The notes under the pieces are model-generated. The model was not told the DNA's origin. It made no database searches and worked only from the letters and a program-made list of their open reading frames with translations. Made by a program: the position numbers and the translations under genes. 64,000 bases of DNA, from assembly GCF_022965805.1 (NCBI RefSeq), contig NC_133108.1:22535545-22599544 (forward strand), written 5' to 3'. Of this stretch, positions 22,819 through 34,900 are shown piece by piece; the stretch's first letter is position 1; each line of letters starts with the position of its first letter. Source of the DNA: Primulina eburnea (Eukaryota; Streptophyta; Magnoliopsida; Lamiales; Gesneriaceae).

Positions 22819-23835
22819 GTTCCATACCATGCACGTTAGGAAGAGACTTGACTGCAACTTTCCCCATAGTTGCAATATGTGTCTCGATTTTTGTTGTTTG
22901 GATGCCTATGGTGAGGGTTTGGATTGTGGTTGGCCTATGGCATGTAGCCATTGTTAGAAACCTTCCCTAGCATGCCTAGGACATGACCAAGTCAGCCTTT
23001 CAAGGCTTGGTTCATGGTCCCATCGATTTTTGAAAAAAAACAACACAAGTGTCCCTCGGTTCCTTTTTCTGTTTTGGGTGAATGAGTTTCGATTTTATGG
23101 TGTTGGGTGGATCTTGGTTGGCTTCTAGCCCTTAGCCATGGTTCACACAATACCATATGATGTATTGATTGAGCCATGGTGGATCAAATGACCACTGGAA
23201 CGACTCGAGACAGCAAGCGATCCACACCATCGCACAGCACAGAATTTGTTTGGTGTTCTCGGTTTCAAGCGTTGGGTTGTCTTTGGTGTTGCTTGGATTG
23301 TGTTTGGCCTAGAGCCCTTAGCCATTGTTCAAGCCACACCTTAGGATGCTGGTAAAAGGCTCTGGTCGGTGGTTCAAGCCCCAATGGCAAATAGCCTCGT
23401 AAACAAAGCGATGCAAGCACAAGTGCTGCTACTGTAATTGGACAGCAGCTTGGGTTCGGTTCAGGTGGCTGGTGCGAGTTCTAGGTTGGCTTTTAGACTA
23501 TAGCCTTGGACTGGACAGTACTTCAATGAGTTAGGAAGGTCATGTTTTTGGCCGTTCGTGATTTGGTTTAGTATAGAGGTCGTATGAGAATTTACGGTGC
23601 AATGTGCCAAAGTGACTCTCGAAAGAGCGTTTTTAGATATTGGCCTCCATTCACATTTTTCGTGTATTACAGCCCTAGGGTCATGTTTTTCAGTATTTTT
23701 GGTGTATTTTAACCATGGTTAAACGATGGTTTAATGTCGGTTCGGGTTGGTACGAAACCATGGTTGAATACTAAGTATGTTGGGCGTAATTGTCTCGTTT
23801 TTTTGATTCGATTATGAAGTGTTGGTCAAGTTAAG
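22819..23835 (+). repeat. Old LTR F, left part
   Basis: No ORF of note. Segments such as GGTGGTTCAAGCCC (23370s) and the stretch around 23530-23640 recur at 24930-25200 inside the LTR of element C, so this is a diverged LTR of the same superfamily. It ends TTAAG (23831-23835), the left target duplication of C, and continues at 45156. Its 5' part is missing; Copia A abuts at 22818. Confidence 0.7.
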
Positions 23836-26293
23836 TGTAGAACCCGAAAAATCATATTACGTATAAGTCATGCATAATTTCTATTATTTAAATTAAAAAT
23901 GAATTTTTATGAATATATGAAGTGTTTTATTTATTTTAAAAGTAGATGTTTAGTTTTATCTTTACAGGATAAATACGAGAGGACGGACCGGAGTTTGGAG
24001 ATTAGAAATAAGATTAATAATAAGAAAAATATTCCTAAATTTAATTTAAGTTAACGAATAATTTAATTTAAAGAAATGGGATGTTTTAGGATTTATTAAA
24101 TTAATTGGAGCTAAGTTAGTAAATAATTATTTAGGTTAATATTTAATTAAAGCTTAAATTAAAATATGTAAACATATGGGGATGAATTAATCTAGGTATA
24201 ATATATTCAAGAAATTAATCATAGCATTTGAATATTTAAGTTTGAGATCATGAATGCCATGCAATAATCTATCCTAAATGTAATGTGTAAATTCACTAAA
24301 TTATATAATGAGGGTGCTAAACTTTAAGCAATTAAAATACAAGATTTAAACAATAAAATATCATGCAAATTAGTAATAATAATAATTTTGGGTCTAACAT
24401 TTAAAATAATTCAAAGGTGGATAACTCTCCATTCAAACCATTCCTAATTACAATTCATGGGGTATTCATTTCTCATTTTAATTCTCTAATGGGTAGTAAA
24501 TTTAAATGCAATAACATACCTCATTTCTACTCAACCTATTAGACAAAAAAATCGTGTACATGCAGTAGGAAATAAGGAACAAAACAACGGCAGCAATGGG
24601 AATGAGAAGCCATTCAAATCCATTCAAATTCTTGACTTGTAACCTCCCAACTTAATGTATATTATGGCACCTTTAACACCTCCTATAACACTCCTCTTCA
24701 TTGTCTAGCAAACCCAAACCTTCATTTTCGAAATACATTAGAAAATAGGCCACTGAATTCGAGAGAACAACAGCAGAAACAAGAAGGAAAAACTCAACTC
24801 CGTTCCGCCGCTCGTATTTGTCGTATTGATTTGTTTTTGTCAAAACAAATTCCAGGCATGTATATGTTGTTTCTTTCCTCTTCAATCAAGTCCAAGCCAT
24901 TCATTAGGATGTTGGTAAGAGTCTCTGGTTGGTGGTTCAAGCCCACGGCCATTTGTTTCAGAGTTTCACCTCGAAATAGCAACATAGCTGCTGCTGTAAT
25001 TTCTGTTCTTGACAGCAACTTTGAGTTCGGTTTCAAGAGGTGGTTTGAGTTCTTGGTTGGCTTTTAGCCCATGGCCTTGGACTGGACACTACCTTAATGA
25101 GTTAGGAAAGTCTTGTTTTTGGCCGTTTGTGATTTGGTCGAGTTTAGAGGTCGTACGAGAATTTACGGTGAAAGGTGCCAAAATGACTCTCGAAAGAGTG
25201 TTTTATGTTTTTGGATTCCCTTCACCAATTTTCGTGTACAGCTGTTTCCATTGTTATTTTCCAGTATATTAGGGGTATTTTAATCATGGTTAAACGTCGG
25301 TTTAATGTTGGTTTGGTTTGGTACGAAGCCATGATTGAAAATCAAGTTATGGGGTTCTAATCGTCTCGTTTTTTGTTATATTGCTAAGTTTTGGTCAAGA
25401 TGACATTTATTGCATGTGTCACATATTAGAATTAAGTCGCAGCAAGCCTGGGAGCGATCCACCTCATCCGGTAAAAATAAGGTTATAATTATATTACGTG
25501 CATAAAATATAAAATGTTTATTTTTGAGATATATGTGATATGTCTTGTGGCCACCTTATGTTTATGGGTTTGGAATTCGGTAGGCGCAATCGAGGACCTC
25601 TCCACCTGGTGACTTACGATCGGTTTACGATTATATATGGGTACAGATATCCAGTCCAAGGGCTGTGGTGATCTCTACCGCCCAGTATACTGTGGTTTAA
25701 TCTGATCAGGCACTCACGTTATGATATGGGCCACTTGCATAGAAACATTGTCTCTATCAGAAAATTATGATATAAAATGACAGAGCTCTATTGAGCAAAG
25801 CTTTTACGTATGATTTTCTGATATGCACGTAGATATAATTATTCATGATACGATTTTCACCATACGCTTTACGATACTTTATTTTTACGTTTCATGCGAT
25901 TTTATGATATATATTACTTGTTATTCACGATATATACATGTTGAGTCTTTATACTCACTAGACTTGATTGTTGTAGGTACTGATGAGGCCGAGACGGAGG
26001 CCGTAGACCAGTGAGCTATCTTGGGGCAGCAGTAGAAAACCCGAGGACCTCATGTTTTGGTTTATGCACCTTTTATTATTCAAACTCAGTTTTAATACGT
26101 TGGATTATTTTTAAATTTTTGTTTACATTGGATTATTTTTAAATTGTTGATTGAAAACAATATTTGATTCCGCTGTTATTTTAAAATTAAAATTATTTAC
26201 ATGTTTATTTTATAAATGAGGCAAGATAATTATTTATTTAGAAAAATTTTTATAATTCCGCAAAAATACGAATACGAAATACGGGCCTTTATA
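23836..26293 (+). repeat. 5' LTR of element C
   Basis: 2458 bp from TGTAGAACCCGAAAAATC to ACGGGCCTTTATA; relatives end TTACA, so the terminal CA has become TA. The 3' half (25468 onward) matches 44332-45155 closely. The interior (24400-25420) holds only short ORFs without recognisable domains. Confidence 0.87.
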
Positions 26294-26295
26294 GT

Positions 26296-26307
26296 TGGTA
26301 TCAGAGC
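26296..26307 (+). promoter_or_regulatory. Primer binding site of element C
   Basis: TGGTATCAGAGC two bases after the LTR end. Confidence 0.92.
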
Positions 26308-26542
26308 ATATGATCTTGTAAAGGGTTGTACTACTACTGCTCTCGAGAAGGTCATGAAGTCACGTCTTCGGTCTGTAAGTTTTACGATTACGCTTTTATT
26401 TTAAAGCCTGAAATATTTTTACATCATGATTGCATGAAAGATTTTATGTCAAGATTACGATTATGCAGTATTTATTTAAATATAAAGAAAATAGTGGAAA
26501 TTATGCATGTTGGTTACGTATGGGTTATAATTATGGAACAGC

Positions 26543-27577
26543 ATGCCTCCTAGACGCATTATTGATCGCACGGGAGGTGATGAGCATCGTCATGAGGACG
26601 AGGAGACAGATTTACCACCACCCCCTCCACCAGACATGAATTCCCAGATGCTAGCTGGGATGACTCATTTCTTCGCACAGTTTGCGGGGAGCAATGCAGT
26701 GGGAGCCAGACAGACGGGGCCGGAGGCTATCTATGAGCGGTTCATGAAGATGCGACCAAAGGAGTTCTTAGGGACGTCAGATCCTATGGCTGCCGAGGGC
26801 TGGATTAAGTCCCTTGAGGTTATTTTCGAGTTCATGGGGCTCGAAGATGGAGATAGGGTTCGTTGTGCGACTTATCTATTTGGAGGAGAAGCTCGCCTGT
26901 GGTGGGAAGGAGCATTTGTAGCTTTGGATTTGGCTTCTTTTAGCTGGACGCGTTTCATAGAGGTATTCTACTCTAAATATTTTACAGAAGAGGTGCACTC
27001 CAGGTTGACCACGGAGTTCATGACCTCGAGGCAGGGAGACTTGACTGTTACGGAGTTTATCCGTAAGTTCGAGAGGGGATGTCATTTTGTACCCTTAATT
27101 GCTAATGATGCTGGAGCCAAATTGAGGCCGATCTTACGCCGTGATGTTAGGGTGGCTGGCCCTACTACCTATGATGTTGCTGTTTCCAGAGCTCTAGCGG
27201 CAGAGTAAGACCAGAATGATATTGAGCGCAATCGCCAGGGTAAACGACCATTTCAGGCACCACACCTTCCTCCTCAGCAGCATCATCAGAATAAGAGACA
27301 TTTCCACGTTCCACACAGGAACAGAGGGCCGCAGCAGCAACAGCAGGGACGAGCATTCCCGAGGACAGTGGAGTACCCAGTCTGTGAGAATTGCTCACGT
27401 CGTCATGCTGGGACTTGTATGTATGGTTCGGAAAAGTGTTACAAATGTGGTAGTACTGACCACATATTGAAGAATTGCCCTCAGAATAATCTGCCTACCC
27501 AAGGCAAAGTTTTTGCTCTCCATGCTGTGGAGACCAACCCGGAGACGATGCTCATGACAGGTATCCTAAATCTTTAA
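26543..27577 (+). pseudogene. Gag of element C (one nonsense codon; unspliced end)
   Basis: Starts at ATG 26543 (MPPRRIIDRTGG) and has a Gag domain with KEFLGTSDPMAAEGWIKSLE and LWWEGA. TAA at 27206-27208 interrupts the frame, which then continues through a basic Gln/His/Arg-rich stretch to the knuckle CYKCGSTDHILKNC (27439-27480). The genomic frame ends at TAA 27575-27577, fifteen bases into the candidate intron, directly after the MTG that in element B leads into the protease. If unspliced, translation would therefore end just past the knuckle and give Gag alone. Confidence 0.8.
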
Positions 27578-27756
27578 TTTTATTTGAAGTTTAATGTTTT
27601 GGGATAAGATTTTGAACTTAGAATTTACGATAGGATTGCATGTTCTAATCAGTGTTAGCTACGGGAATTTAGGTTAAAATAACTTTGACCTTTGCATGTC
27701 TATAAGCATAGTCCTTGTAAAACTATTGGGTTTAGCATAATATTCCAATCTTTCAG
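27561..27756 (+). other. Candidate spliceosomal intron at the gag/protease junction of C
   Basis: 196 bp beginning GTATCC after ACAG and ending CCAATCTTTCAG before GGAG. It is AT-rich next to GC-richer coding sequence and has a pyrimidine-rich stretch before the AG. Removing it brings the MTG of gag into frame with the protease at 27757, exactly where element B runs continuously (about 16993-17045). With it retained there is a stop after five codons. An inserted or decayed non-coding fragment is the alternative, but exact GT-AG ends at the frame-restoring positions favour an intron. Confidence 0.65.
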
Positions 27757-29988
27757 GGAGAATCTTTATAGCCGGTTCAGCTACGAAAGCCTTGATAGAT
27801 TCAGGGGCTATTCATTCATTCATTTCAGAAACCATGGCAAATTCTCTCAAGATCAAGACAAATGGGCTAGACATAGCGTATTCAGTAGCATTGCCTTCTG
27901 GAGAAGAGATGACAGCTACTAATGTGATCCGAGATATAGACCTTGAACTTCATGGTAATCTTGTGTATGCGGATCTTATCGTTCTGCCGATGCCAGAATT
28001 TGATATCATTCTGGGGATGGACTTGCTATTGAGGAACATAGTTTTTATTGATTTCCAGCAGAGATATGTTCTAGTCCGACCGCCTGGGATGGAACAATTC
28101 TTATTCAAACCGGACAGGTATTTTGATTTACCGCGTATAATACCTTGTGTCCAGGCTAGGAAACTCATGTATCGAGGGTGCCGAGCATTTTTAGCTACTC
28201 TTGTATCTGTTCCCGAGACGCCCAAATAGTCAGCATCCGATGTTCCTATTGTCCGGGACTTTCTAGACGTTTTTCTTGATGACGTATCTGGTTTACCACC
28301 TGTGCGAGAGGTGGAATTTTCTATTGAGCTTATGCCAGGTACCACATCGATATCGAAAGCACCATACCGATTAGCACCGACAGAGATGACAGAACTCAAG
28401 AAACAGATTCAGGAACTTCTTGACGAGGAGTTCATTCGCCCGAGCTTTTCGCCATGGGGCACACCGGTCTTGTTTGTGAAGAAAACGGATGGTTCGATGA
28501 GGCTCTGCATTGATTACCGGGAGTTGAACAGAGTCAGGGTGAAGAACAAATACCCACTCCCGAGGATTGAAGACTTATTTGATCAGTTGCAGGGAGCTTC
28601 AGTATTCTCCAAGATTGATCTGCGTTCTGGTTATCATCAGCTGAGAATGAAAGACGTCGATGTTCTTAAGACTGCTTTCAGGACTCGTTATGGACACTTC
28701 GAGTTCCTTGTGATGCCGTTTGGTTTGACGAATGTGCCAGCGATCTTCATGGATCTCATGAATCGCGTATTTCAGCCATATCTTGATCAGTTGGTGATAA
28801 TATTCATAGACGATATTCTCATTTACTCAAAGAATCAAGAGGATCATAGCAGACATCTAACCACAGTACTGCAGACCTTGCAAAAGCACAAGTTATTCGT
28901 GAAGTTCAGTAAGTGCGAGTTATGGTTAGAGAAGGTGGCGTTCTTAGGCCACGTCGTTTGTAGCAGTGGTATTGAGGTAGACCCAGCAAAAGTTGCAGCA
29001 GTCAGAGATTGGGTTGTGCCGCAAAATGCATCAGAGATCCGTAGTTTCCTTGGGCTAGCGGGATACTATCGAAAGTTTATTCAGGGATTCTCCTCCATTT
29101 CAGTTCCACTCACGTCGTTGACAAAGAAGAATGCTAAGTATGTGTGGAGCGAGGAGTGACAGAAGAGCTTCGATTCTTTGAAGCAAGCTCTTATTTCATC
29201 ACCAGTGTTGGCCATGCCGTCAGGATCCGGAGATTTTTTTCTGTATATCGATGCTTCGAAACTCGGTTTAGGCGCAGTATTGATGCAGCATGGGTAGGTG
29301 AAGATTCAGGAGAAGAATTATCCTACCCATGATCTAGAGTTGGCAGCCGTAGTATTTGCATTGAAGATTTGGAGGCATTATTTGTACGGAGAGAAGTGCC
29401 AGATCTTTACCAACCACACAAGTCTCAAATACTTCTTTACACAGAAAGAATTGAATATGCGGCAGAGGCATTGGTTAGAGCTAGTGGAGGACTATGACTG
29501 TGACATTAGCTATCATCCTGGCAAAGCTGATGTAGTTGCCGATGCGTTGAGCAGGAAAGTTGCAATGATGGCTCATTTGGTGATTTCGAGACCTCTTCAG
29601 TTTGAGATGCAGAGGTTTGATCTAGAGACATATCTTCGAGGTAGAGTTCCTCGCCTATCTACTTTGACGATTCAGTCTTCTCTTCTAGACCGTATTCGCT
29701 GTGGACAGTTAGCAGACGAACAGTTAGCTAAGTGGAAGCAGAGAGATGAAGCCAAGGGCAGTATCCTGTATACAGTCAGAGACGGTATTGTGAGATATCG
29801 AGATAGAATATGGGTTCCTAATAGCGATTCTATTTGAGAGGATATCTTATCTGAGGCCCATATGTCGTCGTACTCTATTCATCCAGGGAGTACGAAGATG
29901 TACAAAGATCTACAGTTATTATATTGGTGGCCTGGAATGAAGAAGGATATCAGACGTTTTGTATCCGAGTGTCTGACGTGTCAGCTAG
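27757..29988 (+). pseudogene. Element C protease, reverse transcriptase, RNase H and integrase start
   Basis: Aspartic protease LIDSGAIHSFIS (27792-27827) with FDIILGMD near 28000. Stop at 28227-28229. Reverse transcriptase from about 28330, with LCIDYRELN and [10 protein letters not shown] (near 28803). Stop at 29157-29159 (TGA). RNase H retains YIDASKLGLGA, but a segment near 29295 that relatives have after MQHG is shortened and a stop is present. Integrase zinc domain [13 protein letters not shown] (near 29876) follows a stop at 29835-29837. Cut at 29988 by D, leaving CLTCQL; it continues at 40513. Confidence 0.88.
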
Positions 29989-30106
29989 TGTAATGCCCAA
30001 GATTTTATATCATGTTAATCTGAGATTATTGATTATTAGTGGACACGATTATAACCCGGACCATTTTGAGATTAATTTGAGAAGACTAAATTGTTGGGCG
30101 AAGATG

Positions 30107-30280
30107 GCGCGCCCGGGCGGAAGTTTTTAACCGCCCGAGCGCGAGTGCCTAGTGGAAGAGGGCCGAGAGTTACTCGCCCGGGCGGAAGTTTGTGCTCGCC
30201 CGAGCGAGACTGCTTGAATTTGCGAGGGCCGAGAGTTACTCGCCCGGGTGGAAACTTATGTCCGCCCGAGCGAGAGACGT
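30107..30280 (+). repeat. CpG-rich repeats in 5' LTR of D
   Basis: Units of the form GGGCCGAGAGTTACTCGCCC followed by GGGCGGAA and then CGCCCGAGCGAGA recur at about 75-bp spacing, each containing an imperfect inverted pair (CGCCCGGGCGG and CGCCCGAGCG). Repeated in the 3' LTR at about 38926-39098 and, inverted, in both LTRs of I. Confidence 0.82.
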
Positions 30281-30320
30281 GTTCGGTGAAAGAATGGGCC
30301 ACGTCGTGTAATGCATGCAA

Positions 30321-30346
30321 GGTATATATATATATATATGTATATC
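30321..30346 (+). promoter_or_regulatory. TA-rich core promoter of D 5' LTR
   Basis: A (TA)n run ending TGTATATC, about 40 bp after the CpG-rich block and before the presumed transcript start; matching run near 39140-39166 in the 3' LTR with a different repeat count. Confidence 0.5.
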
Positions 30347-31372
30347 TTTGCTTCAGAAACGAGAAAATGAAGGGAAATCGAAGGCTTCGGAGGAAAATAG
30401 CTTTTGATTTCAGAATTTGATTTACGATCAATCCGTCTGTTAGATTTTAAATCCGACTTCGGTACCGAGCTCCTATCGACGTAGGCTACAACTGGACGTA
30501 AGTTTTACTACGTTTTGACATGTTTTGAAATTATGATGTTGTTAGAATTGAATACACGTCATATATGTTATTTTTGACATGTTAGACAGCGTAGAATCGA
30601 AGTCAGATTAAGAAACGGACTGAATATGGAATTGTTATGATTTTCAGAATGAAATTGAATGAGATGTGATATCAGATTTGTACAGGGATTGATTATAAAT
30701 TATTAGAACTGGTATATACTGGTTTGGTATCGCCGGTATCGCAAGAATGTACGGTTGTACCGTCAGAATTTGATAAAACAGAGATTTTGTGATTTGATTA
30801 GAATATTGATACAGAATATATTGATATGTCATTGCCAGATTGAGTATTGACAGACCTTGTGTTCGAGACTTCGACAGATTCAGAAAGACAGCAAGAAAGG
30901 TATAAATTAATGTTGAGTTGGGATTGCACAACTCAAGTTAGGTTTGACTTGAGTTTCCCTAAATCACATACTTTATTTTATAGCATTGATATTTGCAGAT
31001 TATCATATGGATATGTTAATGTATTGACTTAGAACAAAGTCAGAGTCCGAGTCTAGGGCAGACAGCCTAGCTAGGGCAGAACCGCCGAGTCTTTCTCAGA
31101 CCCGATAAGACTCTAGACTTACGGTTTATCGACGAGCTTCAGATGTAGATCGACGTCTATCTCAGACACACTCAATACAGCATACCAAAGTCTAAATTAG
31201 ATTGGGATCCCTAGATTTGAGATAAGATAAGATTAGATCATGAGTCATTAATTCATGTAATCAGATTAGATACATGTTTTGATGTTTGTTTATGCTTTTA
31301 TATATGTTTTATATGATTGCATTTAATACATTGTTTATACTGGGATATTTATATCTCACCGGAGTTATCCGG

Positions 31373-31406
31373 CTGTTGTCTTGTTTGTATGTGTGCATGA
31401 CAACAG
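31373..31406 (+). ncRNA. Conserved hairpin in the 3' half of D LTR
   Basis: CTGTTGTC (31373-31380) pairs with GACAACAG (31399-31406) around an 18-nt loop. The same element occurs at 40194-40227, in L (3056-3088), in J (37819-37852, with a change that still allows a G-U pair) and, on the minus strand, in I (49173-49206 and 55878-55911). It would lie in the transcribed leader and tail. A structured RNA is inferred. Confidence 0.55.
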
Positions 31407-31694
31407 GTGGGACAGGTACAGGGTCACAGAGGTGAAGACAGATCGAGATTAGAGTGGTGATACCGGACTTGGACTAGAACTAGGGTTTAAACACTTGATA
31501 GTAGTTGTTGAACCTGAGTATGTATGATTGTATATTTTATCAGATTTATACTTTTATACTGATATGTATAGGAGTTTGATTCCATTACCTTCCGCATTTT
31601 AAAAAAAAAAAATTTAGACCCTGTTTATTATAATTGATTAATTAGTCCCAATCATGATTAAAAAGATGATTAGCGTCCGGGTCCCCACATCAGG

Positions 31695-31706
31695 TGGTAT
31701 CAGAGC
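31695..31706 (+). promoter_or_regulatory. Primer binding site of element D
   Basis: TGGTATCAGAGC five bases after the LTR end. Confidence 0.93.
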
Positions 31707-31948
31707 GATAGATCCTTTAGATTGAGATAGAAAGGCTAGTGAGCGGGGTAGATTGAGGTTTTCTTTCCTGCTTTTGAATGCTAGCATGTCTTACTGCTTT
31801 ATTACATGTTACTAGTTTATCTGATTTTATATAGTGATATGTTTTATTGAAATTGGATCAGTACTGATTCTAGATCAGCAGTAAGATGATCAGAAGAGGA
31901 TTGAAACAGAATTGTTGTATCTGTTACTAATCTATTTGATTACTAGAT

Positions 31949-34900
31949 ATGCCTCCGAGACGAGTACCAGAACAGGGAAGTACATCAAATCCTCCAATGG
32001 ATGTCACTCCAACTCCAATGGAAACGTTACTGAAACGATTTCAATCATTTCATCCGCCGACCTTGAAAGGCACAGAGAACGCTGTGGAATGCGAGAGTTG
32101 GCTCGATGATATAGAGATGTTGTTCGAATCCTTGGAGTATACGGATGAGAAGAGAGTGAAATTAATTGGACATCAGCTGCACGATGTTGCTAAGGACTGG
32201 TGGATCACGAGAAAGAGAGCCATGGAGCATAGAGGTACGATGATTACCTGGAATATATTTAGAACTGAATTCTATCAACGATTCTTTCCAGTGTCGTACC
32301 GGAAGGATAAGGGGGTGGAGTTTGCCAATCTAAAGCAAGGACCGATGAACATAGAAGAATACGTGTCAAAGTTCTCCTCCTTGCTGAAATTTGCTCCACA
32401 TGTGGCTGACAGCGAAGAAGCTACTGCTGACCAGTTCATCAATGGCTTGAACCCCGACGTTTTCACATTGGTGAACACATGGCGACCCGATAATTTTACT
32501 GATGCTCTTAACAGAGCCAAGGGAGCACAAGCCGGTCTGATGAGACAGAAAGGGGCTTCATTGGTGCCTCCAGCACCGAGACCACAGCAACCACCTCCCA
32601 AATTTGAGAGTGGCAGCAGTAGTGGAGGAAAGAAAGAATTTTTAAAAGCCAGGGGAAAGCAATTCAAGAAATCTGGCAGTAGTTCTTCCAGCTCCGGTGG
32701 TTCCAGACTGAGCCAGAGTTACACTGGAGTTTATTGCAAGACTTGCGGAGGAAGACATGCTACTGAGCAATGCCAGGGAGTGACTGGTAGTTGCAATTTC
32801 TCTAAACAGCCGGGACACTTTGCTAAAGTGTGTCCACAGAAAGGTTTGCAGAGAGCTCAGGGGGCCGAGTCATCGGGATCAGCAGCACAGACTGAGAGAC
32901 GATCAGCTGTTGTTCATACATTTCAGCCAGCGCCAGCTCAGTCACAGCAGAGGCCAGGAGGAAGTCAGACAGTTGGTCAGCCTCCGAGACAGCAAGCCAG
33001 AGTCTTCGCTTTGACAGAAGAGCAGGCCCAGGAAGCACCAGATGACGTCGTGGCAGGTAACTGTTCTTTATGTGGTTATCCTGCTTACGTATTAATTGAT
33101 ACCGGTACTTCACACACATTTATTTCTGAACTATTTGCATTAAGTCATGCATTTCCTGTAGAGTCTTTAGCTACTGTAGTGTCTGTCTCTTCGCCTTTGG
33201 GGACGGGTTTGATATCCGTGAATACGGTTAAACATTGTATGCTACAGTATGACGGGCATGAGATTGAGTTAGATTGCATCGTACTTGGATTGTCTGATTT
33301 TGACTGTATTATCGGTATTGATATGCTGACCAAGTACAGAGCGACAATTGATTGTTTCCACAAGATAGTGAGATTCAGACCAGATATGGCTGAAGAGTGG
33401 AAATTTTACGGTAAGGGTTCTAGATCGAGAATTCCTTTAATATCCGTATTATCTATGACTCGATTGTTACAGAAAGGAGTAGAAGGATTCCTTGTATATT
33501 CAGTAGAATTACTGAAGTCGAGTCCAGCATTGGCAGATCTGCCAGTGGTACGTGAGTTTGCTGACGTCTTCCCAGATGAGATCCCGGGATTACCTCCAAT
33601 TAGAGAGATAGACTTCAGCATTGAACTGATGCCAGGTACAGTACCGATTTCTAGAGCTCCGTACAGAATGGCACCAGTTGAACTGAAAGAATTGAAAGAT
33701 CAGCTGGAAGATTTACTGGCCAAGGGGTACATCAGACCGAGTGTTTCTCCTTGGGGCGCTCCAGTATTATTCGTAAGAAAGAAAGATGGTACGATGAGAC
33801 TCTGTATCGACTATCGGCAACTGAACAAGGCAACGGTAAAGAATAAATATCCTTTGCCTCGTATAGATGATTTATTCGATCAATTGCAGGGTTCTTCAGT
33901 ATATTCCAAGATCGATTTGAGATCGGGATATCATCAGCTGAGAGTCAGAGATTCTGATATCTCAAAGACGGCATTCAGAACCAGGTATGGACACTATGAA
34001 TTTATTGTCATGTCGTTTGGTCTGACGAATGTTCCAGCTGTATTCATGGGATTGATGAACCGTATCTTCCAGAAATATCTCGATGATTTTGTGATTATTT
34101 TCATCGACGATATTTTGATTTATTCAAAGAATATGAGTGAGCATGCTGAGCATCTAAGAACTATATTGCGAATTTTAAGAGCTGAGAAATTATATGCTAA
34201 ACTGTCGAAATGTGAGTTTTGGCTGAGACAAGTAGTATTTCTGGGTCATATTATATCGGGAGATGGTATATCAGTTGATCCCAGTAAAGTAGAAGCCGTG
34301 ATTTCTTGGCCAAGACCGACATCAGTACCTGAAATTCGCAGTTTTATGGGTTTAGCAGGATATTACCATCGTTTCATTAAAGATTTCTCGAGTATAGCTA
34401 AACCAATTACTCAGCTGACTCAGAAGAATGCTCCATTTGTTTGGTCTGAAGAATGTGATACCAGTTTTCTGGAGTTGAAGAAGAGGTTGACCAGTGCACC
34501 GGTGTTGACTATTCCATCCGGTACTGGTGATTTTGTGGTTTATGGCGACGCTTCTCACAGAGGGTTGGGATGTGTGTTGATGCAACGAGGGCATGTTATC
34601 GCTTATGCCTCAAGACATCTTAAACCACATGAGACCCGTTATCCAATTCATGACCTAGAATTGGCAGCCATTGTCTTTGCATTAAAGATATGGCGACATT
34701 ATCTTTACAGTGAAAAGTTTGAGATATATTCTGATCATAAGAGTTTGAAATATCTGTTTTCACAATCTGAATTGAATATGAGACAACGAAGATGGCTTGA
34801 TTTGCTTAAAGATTTTGATTGTGAAATCAAATACTATCCAGGAAAGTCTAATGCAGCAGCTGATGCATTGAGTCGAAAGGTATGTTCTTTATCCTTATCG

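Larger units (their letters stand above)
29989..31689 (+). repeat. 5' LTR of element D
   Basis: 1701 bp from TGTAATGCCCAAGATTTTAT to GTCCGGGTCCCCACA. Contains CpG-rich repeats (30107-30280), a TA-rich promoter (30321-30346) and the conserved hairpin block (31373-31406). It has a block at 31040-31200 rich in TCTAGGGCAGACAGC-like words that the J and I LTRs lack. Confidence 0.92.

Noticed and set aside
27950..28399. 149-codon minus-strand ORF over protease and reverse transcriptase of C
   Set aside because: Lies opposite clear protease and reverse transcriptase coding sequence; shadow frame.
30091..30420. ORFs on both strands across the CpG-rich LTR blocks (also near 38910, 50328, 57033)
   Set aside because: Open only because the CpG repeats avoid stops; they recur with the LTR on both strands and have no domain.
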